DNA of 64,000 bases from Schlegelella_A sp038318385 (GCA_038318385.1 JBBQCD010000006.1:39998-103997), one strand, 5' to 3'; counted from the first letter of the stretch, positions 28,563-38,135 are shown. Notes: generated by a model from the letters alone, not told the origin. A program made the numbers and translations.

Positions 28563-29345
28563 TCAGCCGTTCCAGGCCGGCGGGCGCTTCTCGATGAAGG
28601 CCTGGACCCCTTCGAGGGTCGATGCGTCCATCATGTTGCAGGCCATCGTTCGCGCCGCGTCCTCGTAGGCCGCAGCGATGCCCGACTCGAGCTGGCGGTA
28701 GAACAGGCGCTTGCCGAGCGCGACGGCCACGCGGGGCTTGGCGGCGATGGCTGCGGCCAGGGTCTCGATCTCGTCATCGAGCCGATCGGCGTCGGCCACC
28801 CGGTTGACCAGCCCCTTCTCCAGCGCCTGCGCGGCGTCGATGAATTCGCCAGTCACCAGCATCTCGAAGGCGGCCTTGCGGCCGAGATTGCGCGTCAGGG
28901 CCACGCCCGGGGTCGAGCAGAACAACCCGAGGTTGACGCCGCTGACGGCGAAGCGCGCGCCGCTGCTGGCGACCGCGAGATCGCACATCGCGACCAACTG
29001 GCAACCCGCGGCGGTGGCAATGCCCTGCACGCGCGCGATCACGGGAACGGGCAAGGACTGGATCGCCAGCATCATGCGGGCGCAATCGGCGAAGAGGCGC
29101 TCGTAATAGCCGAGGTTCGGCGTCGCACGCATCTCCTTCAGGTCATGGCCCGCACAGAACGCCTTGCCGGCAGCAGCCAGGATGACCACCCGGACCGTAT
29201 CGTCCCGCGCCAGTGTGTCCAGCTCGGACTGCAGCGTCGCGATCATCGCCTCCGACAGCGCGTTGAAGGCCTGCGGCCGGTTCAGCGTCAGGGTGACGAC
29301 GCCGCGCGCATCCTTCTGGCGCAGCACCAGCGGCTCGTTCGTCAT
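28563..29345 (-). CDS. Enoyl-CoA hydratase/isomerase family protein (ECHDC3-like)
   Basis: A 260-residue crotonase-fold protein. The oxyanion-hole strands FCAGHDLKEM and the second glycine block (GIATAAGCQLVAMCDLAVAS) are present. In the second, the position of the first catalytic glutamate of true hydratases (G-G-x-E-L) is Gln (GCQL), as in ECHDC3-like proteins, so hydration activity is doubtful. The second catalytic region, EFIDAAQALEKGLVNRV, also lacks a clear acid. It starts in an ATGA overlap with the acyl-CoA synthetase upstream, which argues that the two act on the same acyl-CoA. Confidence 0.9.
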   Translation of the reverse strand: MTNEPLVLRQKDARGVVTLTLNRPQAFNALSEAMIATLQSELDTLARDDTVRVVILAAAGKAFCAGHDLKEMRATPNLGYYERLFADCARMMLAIQSLPVPVIARVQGIATAAGCQLVAMCDLAVASSGARFAVSGVNLGLFCSTPGVALTRNLGRKAAFEMLVTGEFIDAAQALEKGLVNRVADADRLDDEIETLAAAIAAKPRVAVALGKRLFYRQLESGIAAAYEDAARTMACNMMDASTLEGVQAFIEKRPPAWNG

Positions 29346-31003
29346 CGAGTTTCTCCGGGTGGGCTCGCTGCGGCCTCGCGGGCACGCTCGCGCAGCATGA
29401 ACTTCTGGATCTTGCCCGTCGACGTCTTGGGGATGTCCTCGAAGCGGATCTCCCGCGGAACCTTGTAGCCGGCCAGGAGGCCCCTGCAGTGGGCCACCAG
29501 GACGGCCGCGGAGACGTCCGACCCCGGCTTGCGCTCGACAAACGCCACCGGCGTCTCGCCCCAACGCTCGTCGGGGCGGGCGACGACGGCGCAAGCCACG
29601 ACCGCCGGATGCCGGTAGAGCGCATCCTCGACCTCGAGGGAACTGATGTTCTCGCCGCCGGAGATGATGATGTCCTTGCTCCGATCCTTGATCTTGACGT
29701 AACGGTCGGCCTCGAGCACCGCCAGGTCGCCGGTGTGGAACCAGCCCCCGGCCAGCGACTCGCGGGTGGCTCCGGGGTTCTTGAGATAGCCCTTCATGAC
29801 GATGTTGCCGCGGAACATGATCTCGCCCATCGTCGTGCCATCGGCGGGCACTTCGGTCATCGTGGCCGGATCCATCACCGTCATCGCTTCCTGCAGCGGA
29901 TAGCGCACGCCCTGCCGGCCATTGAGGCGCGTCTGCTCCGAGATGCTCTCCCCCGCCCAGCTCGCGCGCCTGACCGCCACGGAGGCGGGCCCGTAGACCT
30001 CGGTGAGGCCGTAGACGTGGGTGATGTCGATCCCGATGCGGGCCATGCCCTCGATCATCGACGCCGGTGGCGCCGCGCCGGCCACCATGCCGCGGATGCC
30101 CGTGCCGATCCCTTCGCGCAGCGCCGGCGGGGCCGCGATCAGGAGGTTGTGGACGATCGGCGCCGCGCAGTAGTGATCGACGTCGTGGGTGCGCATCGCC
30201 GCGAAGATGGACACCGCGTCGACCCGGCGCAGGCAGACGTGGGTGCCGCCGAGCATCGCCACCGTCCACGGAAAGCACCAGCCGTTGCAGTGGAACATCG
30301 GCAACGTCCACAGGTAACGCGGGAAGTGCGGCATCGTCCAGGTCGCGGCATTGCACACCGCGTTCAGGTAGGCGCCGCGGTGGTGCGTGACGACCCCCTT
30401 CGGGTCGCCGGTCGTGCCTGCGGTGTAAGACACCGCGATCGCGTCCCATTCGTCGGCTGGGCCCTCGTGGCGGGCGTGCGGCGGGTGCGCCGCGAGCAGC
30501 GCTTCGTATTCGAACGCGCCGACGCGCTCGCCGGCGCCGCCGTACTCGCTGTCGCAGACATCGATCACCACCGGGTCGCGACCGTGTTCCTCGCGCAGGA
30601 TGCGCAGCGCCGTGGTCATCGCCGGGGCTAGCTCGCGGTCAGTGAGCAGCACCGCGGTCTCGCAGTGGTTCATCTGCCAGGCCAGGAGTGGCGCATCGAG
30701 GCGTGTATTGAGCGTGTTGAGCACCGCGTTCAGGGCCGGAACGGCGTAGTGCGCTTCGACCATCTCGGGCGTGTTGTGGAGCATCGCACTCACGGTGGTG
30801 CCGCGGCCGACGCCGAACGAGGCGAGCGCGGCCGCCAGCCGGGCCGACCGCTCGCGAGTCTGGGCCCAGCTGTAGCGACGCGCGCCGTGCACGACCGCCT
30901 CGAGGTCGGCGAAGACCTCGCCACTGCGCTCGATGAAACTGACCGGCGAGAGGGCGACGAAGTTGGCGTCGTTCCTGTCGAGGTGCTGGTCGTAGATGTT
31001 CAT
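29342..31003 (-). CDS. Acyl-CoA synthetase (AMP-forming, medium-chain type)
   Basis: A 553-residue ANL-superfamily ligase that activates a carboxylic acid via an acyl-adenylate to acyl-CoA. Motifs are VSYTAGTTGDPKGV (P-loop), VYGLTEVYGP, the hinge WFHTGDLAVLEADRYVKIKDR (cited as HTGD and KIKDR), and C-terminal KTSTGKIQKF with the catalytic Lys. Hinge and family resemblance (MFHCNGWCFPW) fit the group acting on medium-chain, cinnamate- or dimethylsulfoniopropionate-like acids; the substrate is not set. It is coupled by a 4-bp overlap to the downstream crotonase-fold gene. Confidence 0.94.
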   Translation of the reverse strand: MNIYDQHLDRNDANFVALSPVSFIERSGEVFADLEAVVHGARRYSWAQTRERSARLAAALASFGVGRGTTVSAMLHNTPEMVEAHYAVPALNAVLNTLNTRLDAPLLAWQMNHCETAVLLTDRELAPAMTTALRILREEHGRDPVVIDVCDSEYGGAGERVGAFEYEALLAAHPPHARHEGPADEWDAIAVSYTAGTTGDPKGVVTHHRGAYLNAVCNAATWTMPHFPRYLWTLPMFHCNGWCFPWTVAMLGGTHVCLRRVDAVSIFAAMRTHDVDHYCAAPIVHNLLIAAPPALREGIGTGIRGMVAGAAPPASMIEGMARIGIDITHVYGLTEVYGPASVAVRRASWAGESISEQTRLNGRQGVRYPLQEAMTVMDPATMTEVPADGTTMGEIMFRGNIVMKGYLKNPGATRESLAGGWFHTGDLAVLEADRYVKIKDRSKDIIISGGENISSLEVEDALYRHPAVVACAVVARPDERWGETPVAFVERKPGSDVSAAVLVAHCRGLLAGYKVPREIRFEDIPKTSTGKIQKFMLRERAREAAASPPGETR

Positions 31004-31030
31004 CGCCGCGTCCGGTAGCCTGCACCGATA

Positions 31031-32437
31031 TTACGCGGCCGGCCTTGCGTCGGCGGCGACCGTGACGAAGCGGGCCTCGAAGTCGGCGCGCTCGACCCAG
31101 ATGAAGCGCAGCGCGTCGGCGAAGGACATGAACAGCGAAGCGAGCAACAGCGGCGTGCAGAGGATATGGAGCCCAGCGCGACGCCGGTTGCCGAGGTAGA
31201 ACCATTGGGCGCCGATCCAGCCGAACGAGAGCGCCAGCAGCACGGCAACGGCACGCGAGCGGCGATGCGGTCCGCCGCGCCAGGCCAGGCCGAGGTGGCT
31301 GAACACCTGGCGCCAGGCGCCGCGCAGCGGCGCCGCCGAAGGCCGGCCCAGGCCCGCGAAGACCAGGTCTCGCCATGGCACCGGCCAGGCCCGCACAGGG
31401 ACGGCAAAAGCCGCGCCGTCGGTGCCGAAGCAGACCAGGCCGCCGATGCGCCGCCGCGGGTCGCTGTAGAGCATCGACTTCCAGCCGCTCGGGGGCGACT
31501 GCGGCAACGCTGCCTCCAGGCTCGGACCGAGTACCGGCGTCAGTCGGGTAAGCAACTGCGGATCGACTGCGGCGCCGCCGAGCACCGCCAGCACGAGCCG
31601 CGGCCGCGGCAGTCCCTGCAGCGCCTGATCGACCTCCCAGAGCACCCCGGGTGATGAACCGACCCGGATCACGACCAGACGGGCCGCCTGCATCAGCTCG
31701 CGGACCTTGGACTGCCAGCGATCGTGGCCGACGTAGAGGCGCGCGGCACCGAGTTCGGGCAGCGGCTCGCCGGGCTTGCCGATCGCCACCAGCGGCCCGA
31801 CCCGATCGAGGATGTCGGCCATCTCCTGTTCGGGCGTGATCGGCGCGAGCAACTGCATGATGCGCGCCGACATCGAACGGCCGCCGGCATCGATCATCGC
31901 CAGGCCATCGTCGGCGAACGAGCGCAGGTAGAGCACGGGCGGCCGTGGGTCGCGCGCCATCGCTTGGTCGGCGTCGAGTGCCTCGTAGCGACGGCTTCGC
32001 TGCCACAGGCGCCAGCCGCCGACGACGAGCGCCAGACCGGCGAGCGAGACCCAGACATCGAGATCGCGGGCCGCAAGCTCGGCCTCGAATGTCGGCGCGT
32101 CGCTGAGCAGGCCGTAGAGCAGCGCCGGCGCGAGCGCATTGGCGAGAACGATCTGCAAGCCGATCGCACGCCGGCGCCGCGGATGGCTGAGGGTTCCGGT
32201 CGCACCACAGCCCGCGGCGATGACCAGGATCCCGGCCGCCAGCACATTGACCGCCAGCATGCCGATGGCGGCGAACGGAACGAAACGGGCGAGCGCGAGC
32301 GGCACCTGCCCTTCCACCTCGCTCGCGAGCCAGGCCACGAGCCCGGCGGCGACCGCGACGAGGCACAGTCCCAGGGCCTTCAGCCGGCGGTCCTCGACCG
32401 GCCGAATGCGCGCGGCGCCAGGGTCGGGCGGCACCAT
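31031..32437 (-). CDS. Membrane protein with TIR-like domain and C-terminal TM2 domain
   Basis: A 468-residue protein without a clear named family. Four hydrophobic helices come first (about 20-38, 51-75, 92-111, 128-145). A soluble domain (about 167-290) opens with PPVLYLRSFADD, continues through DRWQSKVRELMQAARLVVI and ends with GVLWEVDQAL. This is TIR-like: an N-terminal strand with RSF-x-DD, a helix with Trp, and a Trp267-Glu268 pair where TIR NAD hydrolases place the catalytic Glu. After a linker, residues 395-448 look like a TM2 domain (FGWIGAQWFYLGNRRRAG, then a second helix with ADALRFIW). Signalling or stress sensing at the inner membrane is inference. It lies 27 bp upstream of the acyl-CoA synthetase gene on the same strand. 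Confidence 0.75.
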   Translation of the reverse strand: MVPPDPGAARIRPVEDRRLKALGLCLVAVAAGLVAWLASEVEGQVPLALARFVPFAAIGMLAVNVLAAGILVIAAGCGATGTLSHPRRRRAIGLQIVLANALAPALLYGLLSDAPTFEAELAARDLDVWVSLAGLALVVGGWRLWQRSRRYEALDADQAMARDPRPPVLYLRSFADDGLAMIDAGGRSMSARIMQLLAPITPEQEMADILDRVGPLVAIGKPGEPLPELGAARLYVGHDRWQSKVRELMQAARLVVIRVGSSPGVLWEVDQALQGLPRPRLVLAVLGGAAVDPQLLTRLTPVLGPSLEAALPQSPPSGWKSMLYSDPRRRIGGLVCFGTDGAAFAVPVRAWPVPWRDLVFAGLGRPSAAPLRGAWRQVFSHLGLAWRGGPHRRSRAVAVLLALSFGWIGAQWFYLGNRRRAGLHILCTPLLLASLFMSFADALRFIWVERADFEARFVTVAADARPAA

Positions 32438-32476
32438 GGTCGAAACAGCAATCAGCGGGTCGGTGGCGAGGCGCGA

Positions 32477-33778
32477 TCAGGACGCCACTGCGGCGAGCGC
32501 CTGATCGATGTCCCAGAGGATGTCGTCGATGTGCTCGATGCCCACCGACATGCGGACCATGTCGGGCAGGACGCCCGCGGCGACCTGCTGTGCGGCGTCG
32601 AGCTGACGATGCGTCGTCGACGCCGGATGGATGATCAGCGTGCGCGTGTCGCCGATATTGGCCAGGTGGCTCATGAAGCGGGCCGCTTCGATGAAGCGCA
32701 CCCCCGCCTCGAGGCCGCCGTTGACGCCGAAGGCGAGCAAGCCGGAGGCGCCCGGACGACCGCCGACCGCGCGCATCTGGCGGCGGACGAGACCGTGCTG
32801 GGGATGATCGTCAAGCCCCGGATAGTTCACCCACCCTACTCGGGGGTGAGCGCGGAGGAATTCGGCGACCTTCAAGGCGTTCTCGCAGTGCCGCTCCATC
32901 CGCACGTGCAGCGTTTCGACGCCCTGCAGGATCTGCCAGGCGCTGAGCGGCGAGAGCGCCGCGCCGTAGACGCGCAACGCTTCCATCCGGGCCCGCGTGG
33001 TGAAGCCGAAATCGCCGAAGGTCTCGAAGAACTTCACCCCGTGGTAGCCGGGCGACGGCTCGGTCATTCCAGGGAACTTGCCGTTGTCCCACGGAAATTT
33101 CCCGCTCTCGACCATCACGCCGCCGAGGGTCGTGCCGTGACCGGCCAGGTACTTCGTCGCCGAATGGACGACGATGTCGGCGCCGAGGGGGATCGGCGTG
33201 CAGAGGAACGGCGACGGCACGGTGTTGTCGACGATCAGCGGCACGCCGTGGGCGTGGGCGACGTCGGCAACGGCGCCGATGTCGAAGACGTTGAGGCTCG
33301 GGTTGCCGATGCTTTCGGCGAAGACCGCGCGCGTGTTCGGCCGCATCGCCGCGGCGAACGCGTCAGCCGACGTGGCATCGACGAAAGTCGTCTCGATGCC
33401 GAGCTTCTTCAGGTTGACGGCCAGCATGCTGACCGAGCCGCCGTAGAGGGCGCCGGCAGCGACCACGTGGTCGCCCTGCTGCAGGAGGGTCAGGAGCGTC
33501 AGCGCTTCGGCCGCCATTCCGCTGGCCGACGCCAGCGCAGCCCGGCCGCCCTCGAGTGCGGCAACGCGCTCCTCGAGGGCCGCCACCGTCGGGTTCGACA
33601 GCCGGCTGTAGACGTTGCCGAAGGTCTGGAGATTGAAGAGACTCGCGGCGTGCTCCGCACTGTCGAAGACGAAGCTCGTCGTCTGGTAGATCGGCAGCGC
33701 GCGCGCCCCGGTCGCCGCATCGGGGACCTGCCCGGCGTGGATCGCCAGGGTCTCGGGGCGGAATTCGTGGTCGCTCAT
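32477..33778 (-). CDS. metY: O-acetylhomoserine sulfhydrylase (Cys/Met metabolism PLP enzyme)
   Basis: A 433-residue PLP enzyme of the gamma-replacement family. It starts with PETLAIHAGQVPDAATGARALPIYQTTSF (cited: AIHAGQVPD, PIYQTTSF), then YSRLSNPT, ALASASGMAA, and the PLP-lysine motif HSATKYLAGHGTTLGG. An insertion (FPGMTEPSPGYHG) and the length separate MetY from MetB/MetC, so it likely uses O-acetylhomoserine and sulfide to make homocysteine. It lies 28 bp downstream of a CoA-binding protein gene on the same strand. Confidence 0.93.
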   Translation of the reverse strand: MSDHEFRPETLAIHAGQVPDAATGARALPIYQTTSFVFDSAEHAASLFNLQTFGNVYSRLSNPTVAALEERVAALEGGRAALASASGMAAEALTLLTLLQQGDHVVAAGALYGGSVSMLAVNLKKLGIETTFVDATSADAFAAAMRPNTRAVFAESIGNPSLNVFDIGAVADVAHAHGVPLIVDNTVPSPFLCTPIPLGADIVVHSATKYLAGHGTTLGGVMVESGKFPWDNGKFPGMTEPSPGYHGVKFFETFGDFGFTTRARMEALRVYGAALSPLSAWQILQGVETLHVRMERHCENALKVAEFLRAHPRVGWVNYPGLDDHPQHGLVRRQMRAVGGRPGASGLLAFGVNGGLEAGVRFIEAARFMSHLANIGDTRTLIIHPASTTHRQLDAAQQVAAGVLPDMVRMSVGIEHIDDILWDIDQALAAVAS

Positions 33779-33806
33779 GCCGCAAGCGCCGGGTAGGGAT
33801 CGGGCG

Positions 33807-34268
33807 TCAGGCCCGCCGCCGGGCGGAGACCACGCCGGTGTTGACGCCGGCCCAGTGCAGTCCGCCGAATATCCGTGCGTGCTCGATCTTGACGCAGCGG
33901 TTGGCCACCGAATCGAGCCCCGCAGCGCTGACCAGGCGGTCGGCTTCGAGGTTCGCCACGCCGATCTGCTGCCACAGGCAGCGCGCACCGATGGCGATCG
34001 CGTCGCGGGCGATCGGCAGGACGTCCTCGGTGCGGCGGAAGACGTCGACCATGTCGACGGCCTCCTCGATCTCGTGCAGATTCGCATAGCAGCGCTCGCC
34101 GAGGACTTCGGCGTAGCGCGGATTCACCGGGATCACCTTGTAGCCGTGCTGCTGAAGGTACTTGGCGGCGAAGTAGCTCGGCCGGTGCCATTCGGCAGAG
34201 AGCCCGACCACCGCCACCGTGCGAGTCTGGCGGAGGATGCGGCGGAGGGGTGCGATGTCGTCGATCAT
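33807..34268 (-). CDS. CoA-binding domain protein (YccU-like)
   Basis: A 153-residue single Rossmann-type CoA-binding domain. It contains TVAVVGLSAEWHRPSYFAAKYLQ, then YKVIPVNPRYAEVLG and LWQQIGVANLEAD, which match YccU and the N-terminal domain of succinyl-CoA ligase alpha. A conserved Cys-containing RCVKIEH is near the end. No catalytic function is known for the stand-alone family. It is probably co-transcribed with metY. Confidence 0.9.
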   Translation of the reverse strand: MIDDIAPLRRILRQTRTVAVVGLSAEWHRPSYFAAKYLQQHGYKVIPVNPRYAEVLGERCYANLHEIEEAVDMVDVFRRTEDVLPIARDAIAIGARCLWQQIGVANLEADRLVSAAGLDSVANRCVKIEHARIFGGLHWAGVNTGVVSARRRA

Positions 34269-34344
34269 GGTTCCGGGCGCGGTCGACCGACCTTAACGCA
34301 ATCGGCCGGCCCGGGAGCTAGGGAATCTCTGCAGCGCTCCGGCG

Positions 34345-36618
34345 TCAGCGCGGAGCGCGAAGCGGCTCTGTCGAGACCCGGCGCTCCGGCGCCGCAGCGA
34401 GGGTCCAGCTGCGTTCCCGCAACGGGTCGCGCCGCTCGACGTCAAAACAATGACCGGCGGCATCCGCCAGCTGTGCGAGCGCGCCGGAATCGCCGAGAAG
34501 GCGCAGGCGCTCGTCGTCGGACAGCGACTCGAGCCCCTCGGTACGCGCCCGCGCGAGTCGCCCCGCCCGCGCCTTCCCCTTGTCGCCGACGGGCTCGCGC
34601 CGCTCGGGAAGCGCCGCGACGATGCGATGCCGGGCGCCCTTGTCGCGGATCGCATCGACGAAGCGCACGGGATGGGCCTCGATGGCAGCGGCGTGTCGGC
34701 GTGCCGCCTGCAGGACATCGGGGGGTGCCAGTTCCTCCGGCGTCAGGAACAGCCCCGCTCGCCGCAACGCCCGCCCGACCGTCGAGCGACTGCCCCAGAC
34801 GGAAAGCGGCATCCCGGCCAGCAGGCCGAGGATGATCGGCGAGAGCCAGATGGGAAACGGCGCTCCGCTCGCATGAATGGCGGCGATCCACAGCAGCGCC
34901 AGCATGGTGTGCAGGCCATGACGCTCCCAGGCCTCGCGCCACGACGTCGGAGCGTCGCCCCGCGGCGGCGACTTCCAGTCGAGTCGCCAGCCGGTCAGTG
35001 CGCCGACGAGGAACTGGCTGTGGAACAGCATGCGAACCGGGGCGAGCAGCAGCGAGTGCAGGAACTCCAGGAAAGCGCTCGCGAAGAGGTTCCCGACGCC
35101 GCCGAAAGATCCGGCGCGTCGCCTGACGAGCGTCACCAGCAGGGACAGCGCCTTGGGCGCCAGCAACAGCACGCCGGTGAGTCCGAAGAGCGTCAGGATC
35201 AGCTTCAGGTGCGCCGCGGGCCAGATCGGGAACAACTGGTACGGCTCGAGGAAATAGATCGGCACATCGTGCGCGTGGCGCGTGAACAGCAGGGTCGACA
35301 GCAGCAGGAACCCCAGCCACAGCGGCGCCGAGGCGTAGGCCAGGACGCCGGTGACGAAGACGCTGCGATGGACCGTGTGCAGCTGCGGTTCGAAGAGCAG
35401 GCGAGAGTTCTGCAGGTTGCCATGGCACCAGCGGCGGTCGCGCTGCAGTTCCGTCAGCAGGTTCGGAGGCACCTGTTCGTAGCTGCCGGCGAGGTCGGCA
35501 ACGATCCAGACCTTCCAGCCGGCACGGCGCATCAAGGCAGCCTCGACGAAATCGTGCGACAGGACCTCGCCGGAGAGGGAACCCGTGCCGGGAATCGAGG
35601 CGAGTCCGCAGTGGGCCATGAATGGGGCCATGCGGAGGATCGCGTTGTGCCCCCAGTAGTGCGATTCACCGAGCTGCCAGAACTGCATCCCGGCGGTGAA
35701 CAGCGGTCCGTAGAGACGCGCACTGAACTGCAGCACGCGGGCGTGCAGGGTCTCGTGGCCGCAGGCGCGCGGAACCGTCTGCAGGATGCCGACGCGCAGG
35801 TTTGCTTCCATCAAGCCGACGAGCGTTCGCAGGCACTCGCCGGTCATCAGGCTGTCGGCATCGAGCACCACCATGTAGCCGTACTCACGACCCCATCGAC
35901 GGGCGAAGTCGGCGACGTTTCCGGCCTTGCGCTTGGTCCGCAGTGCCCGCCAGCGGTAGTGCAGACGCAGTGGGGCGGCACCGGGCGGTTGCCGGGCCTC
36001 CAGCGCCGCGACCAGGTCGGTCCAGGCAGCCTGCTCGGCGGCACGAATGTCGGGCTGGTTGGTGTCGCTGAGGATGAAGAAATCGAAGCCGTCGACCGTT
36101 CCGCTGCCGGCGAGCGATTCGTAGGTTGCACGCAAGCCGCCGAAGACGGTCGCCACGTCCTCGTTGCAGATCGGCATCACCACCGCCGTCCGCGCCACCT
36201 TGCCATCGGCGGAAGGCGCTGGCGCCGACTGCAACAACCTCGCCGGGGCGTGATCGCGCAGCAGCACCCAGGCGCCCATCACCCCAGTCCAGAAGCCCGC
36301 CGAGATCCAGCCGAAGAGCACGCCGAAAAGGACCAGCAGGGCCTGCTCCGCATGGGTATGGCCACCCTCCGGCAGGATCCGCATCATCGCGTGCGTACCG
36401 ATGCCGGCGCCGAGCAGCACGAAGGCCAGCAGCATCACGCGCCGCGCCAGCAGCGGCCGGGTGTCGTCGGTGGCCCGAGCCGGCCCCCCCTTGCCGGGCG
36501 CCGGCGCTCGCTGGCGCAGGCGGCGCATCGGGTGGCCGGCCCATGCTTCGACACGCATCGAGCCCCGCGCCAACGGCGGATGGGGCAGCGCCCGGGGCAG
36601 CGGATCAACTTCGTTCAT
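34345..36618 (-). CDS. opgH: Osmoregulated periplasmic glucan glucosyltransferase
   Basis: A 757-residue inner-membrane GT2 enzyme that polymerises UDP-glucose into the beta-1,2 glucan backbone. An N-terminal helix pair (VMLLAFVLLGAGIG, then a segment around LFGVLFGWISAGFW) precedes the cytoplasmic catalytic domain, with VVLDADSLMTGE as the DxD, and the acceptor-side RDRRWCHGN. Several C-terminal helices follow. Its ATG overlaps the stop of opgG in ATGA but in the order opgG-opgH, as in enterobacteria. The C-terminal tail is basic and rich in Arg/Glu. Confidence 0.95.
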   Translation of the reverse strand: MNEVDPLPRALPHPPLARGSMRVEAWAGHPMRRLRQRAPAPGKGGPARATDDTRPLLARRVMLLAFVLLGAGIGTHAMMRILPEGGHTHAEQALLVLFGVLFGWISAGFWTGVMGAWVLLRDHAPARLLQSAPAPSADGKVARTAVVMPICNEDVATVFGGLRATYESLAGSGTVDGFDFFILSDTNQPDIRAAEQAAWTDLVAALEARQPPGAAPLRLHYRWRALRTKRKAGNVADFARRWGREYGYMVVLDADSLMTGECLRTLVGLMEANLRVGILQTVPRACGHETLHARVLQFSARLYGPLFTAGMQFWQLGESHYWGHNAILRMAPFMAHCGLASIPGTGSLSGEVLSHDFVEAALMRRAGWKVWIVADLAGSYEQVPPNLLTELQRDRRWCHGNLQNSRLLFEPQLHTVHRSVFVTGVLAYASAPLWLGFLLLSTLLFTRHAHDVPIYFLEPYQLFPIWPAAHLKLILTLFGLTGVLLLAPKALSLLVTLVRRRAGSFGGVGNLFASAFLEFLHSLLLAPVRMLFHSQFLVGALTGWRLDWKSPPRGDAPTSWREAWERHGLHTMLALLWIAAIHASGAPFPIWLSPIILGLLAGMPLSVWGSRSTVGRALRRAGLFLTPEELAPPDVLQAARRHAAAIEAHPVRFVDAIRDKGARHRIVAALPERREPVGDKGKARAGRLARARTEGLESLSDDERLRLLGDSGALAQLADAAGHCFDVERRDPLRERSWTLAAAPERRVSTEPLRAPR

Positions 36619-38135
36619 GGCTTGTCGGACTCCGCCGGCAGGACGTAGGCCCAGGTTTCGGTGATGGGCTTGTCGGCACGCGTCAGGAATGCGCGCAACT
36701 CGACGGGCTTGCTGGCATCGAGTCGCTTGAAGCGCAGCGTCATGCGCCAGGCACCGCTGACGCTGTTGCGAAACAGGTTGCGCTCACGCAGCGTCGCGTT
36801 CGAGTCGAGCGTGATGTTCGCCTCCAGCTTGGGGTCGGTGCCGAGCGCGCGCAACGCCGGGCCGTCGAAATCGACCACGAACTGGAGATCGCCATCGGCC
36901 TGCTTCACGTAACCCCGGCCCCGACGCGTCTGCGTGACCCAGCCGAGGTTGGTCGGCGCCGGACCCTCCATCAGCCAGTGCAATCGGTAGGAAAGCTCGA
37001 TCGGCTTGCCGGGCGGTGTCGGCCCGCCAGGGATCCAGTAGGCGACGATGTTGTCGTTGGTCTCGTCGGGCGTGGGGATCTGCACCAGTTCGACCCGTCC
37101 GGCGCCCCAGGATCGTTCAGGTTCGACCCAGAGACTGGGCCTGCGGCCATAGTGCGCCTCGGGGTCCTCGTAGCTGGTCGGAACCCGGTCGCGCTGCAGC
37201 AGGCCGAAGCCACGGGGGTTGTCAAGGGCGAACGACGTCACCAGCAGGCGGCGCGGATTGACCAGTGGCCGCCAGATCCAATCACCCTCGCGGGTCTCGA
37301 TCGCCAGACCGTCCGAATCGTGGACTTCGGGGCGATAGTCGTCCCGTCCCGGCTGGTTCTCGCCGAACGCGAACATGCTGGTCAGCGGCGCGATGCCGAG
37401 CTTGCCGAGGCCTTCACGCGGGAACAGCCGCGCCGTCACGTCCATCCGCGTGTTCTTGCCCGGCGTCAGGACGAAGCGGTAGGCGCCGGCGACGTGCCTG
37501 GATTCGAGCAGCGCGTAGATCGTCAGGCTGCTCGCGCCGCGCCGGGGGCGTTCGACCCAGAACTCGCTGAAGCGCGGGAACTCCTCGCCGCCGGGCTGGG
37601 CGGTGTCGACGGCCAGACCACGGGCCGAGATTCCGTACATCTGTCCCTTGCCCAGCGCACGGAAATAGCTCGCGCCGAGGAAGACCAGCACCTCGTCCTT
37701 GTAGGTTGCCGTGTTGAGCGTGTGATGGACCCGGAAACCGGCGAAACCGATGCCGCGCAGCTTCTGGGTATCGAGCCGGTTGCGGCCGTAGTCGAACATC
37801 GCGGGGTCGAAGGCGACGTCGCTCACCCGCCCTGAGTCGACGGTGTGGATCGCGACCGGCTCGCGAACGCCGCGCCCGAGGTGCAGGAACATCAGCTCGA
37901 ACGGCAGCTTCTCCTTGCGCCACAACGCCTGCTCGGGCTTGAAGCGAATGTCGCGGAGCGCGTCGTAGTCGAGGTCCTTCAGTTCCTGCGGGAGCTTGTC
38001 GACGACCGGCTTGTAGGGTCGTTCTGCCAGCGTGCGTGCCTGTGCGGCGACGTCGTCGAGGCCGAACGCCCAGGCATGGCTCGCCACCACGCACTGCAGC
38101 GCCAGCGCAAGCACCCACGTGACGCGTCTGCGCAT
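36615..38135 (-). CDS. opgG: Glucan biosynthesis protein G
   Basis: A 506-residue periplasmic protein that works with OpgH to branch or release osmoregulated periplasmic glucans. The signal peptide is MRRRVTWVLALALQCVVASHAWA, cited as a basic start plus hydrophobic core ending AWA, followed by FGLDDVAAQA. The body has LDYDALRDIRFKPEQALW, YGISARGLAVDTA and the OpgG-type WVERP. ATG 38135 was chosen because it starts the signal peptide. A TTG at 38165 preceded by GGAGGGAG and an ATG at 38180 are in frame and remain possible. No regulator is adjacent. Confidence 0.94.
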   Translation of the reverse strand: MRRRVTWVLALALQCVVASHAWAFGLDDVAAQARTLAERPYKPVVDKLPQELKDLDYDALRDIRFKPEQALWRKEKLPFELMFLHLGRGVREPVAIHTVDSGRVSDVAFDPAMFDYGRNRLDTQKLRGIGFAGFRVHHTLNTATYKDEVLVFLGASYFRALGKGQMYGISARGLAVDTAQPGGEEFPRFSEFWVERPRRGASSLTIYALLESRHVAGAYRFVLTPGKNTRMDVTARLFPREGLGKLGIAPLTSMFAFGENQPGRDDYRPEVHDSDGLAIETREGDWIWRPLVNPRRLLVTSFALDNPRGFGLLQRDRVPTSYEDPEAHYGRRPSLWVEPERSWGAGRVELVQIPTPDETNDNIVAYWIPGGPTPPGKPIELSYRLHWLMEGPAPTNLGWVTQTRRGRGYVKQADGDLQFVVDFDGPALRALGTDPKLEANITLDSNATLRERNLFRNSVSGAWRMTLRFKRLDASKPVELRAFLTRADKPITETWAYVLPAESDKP

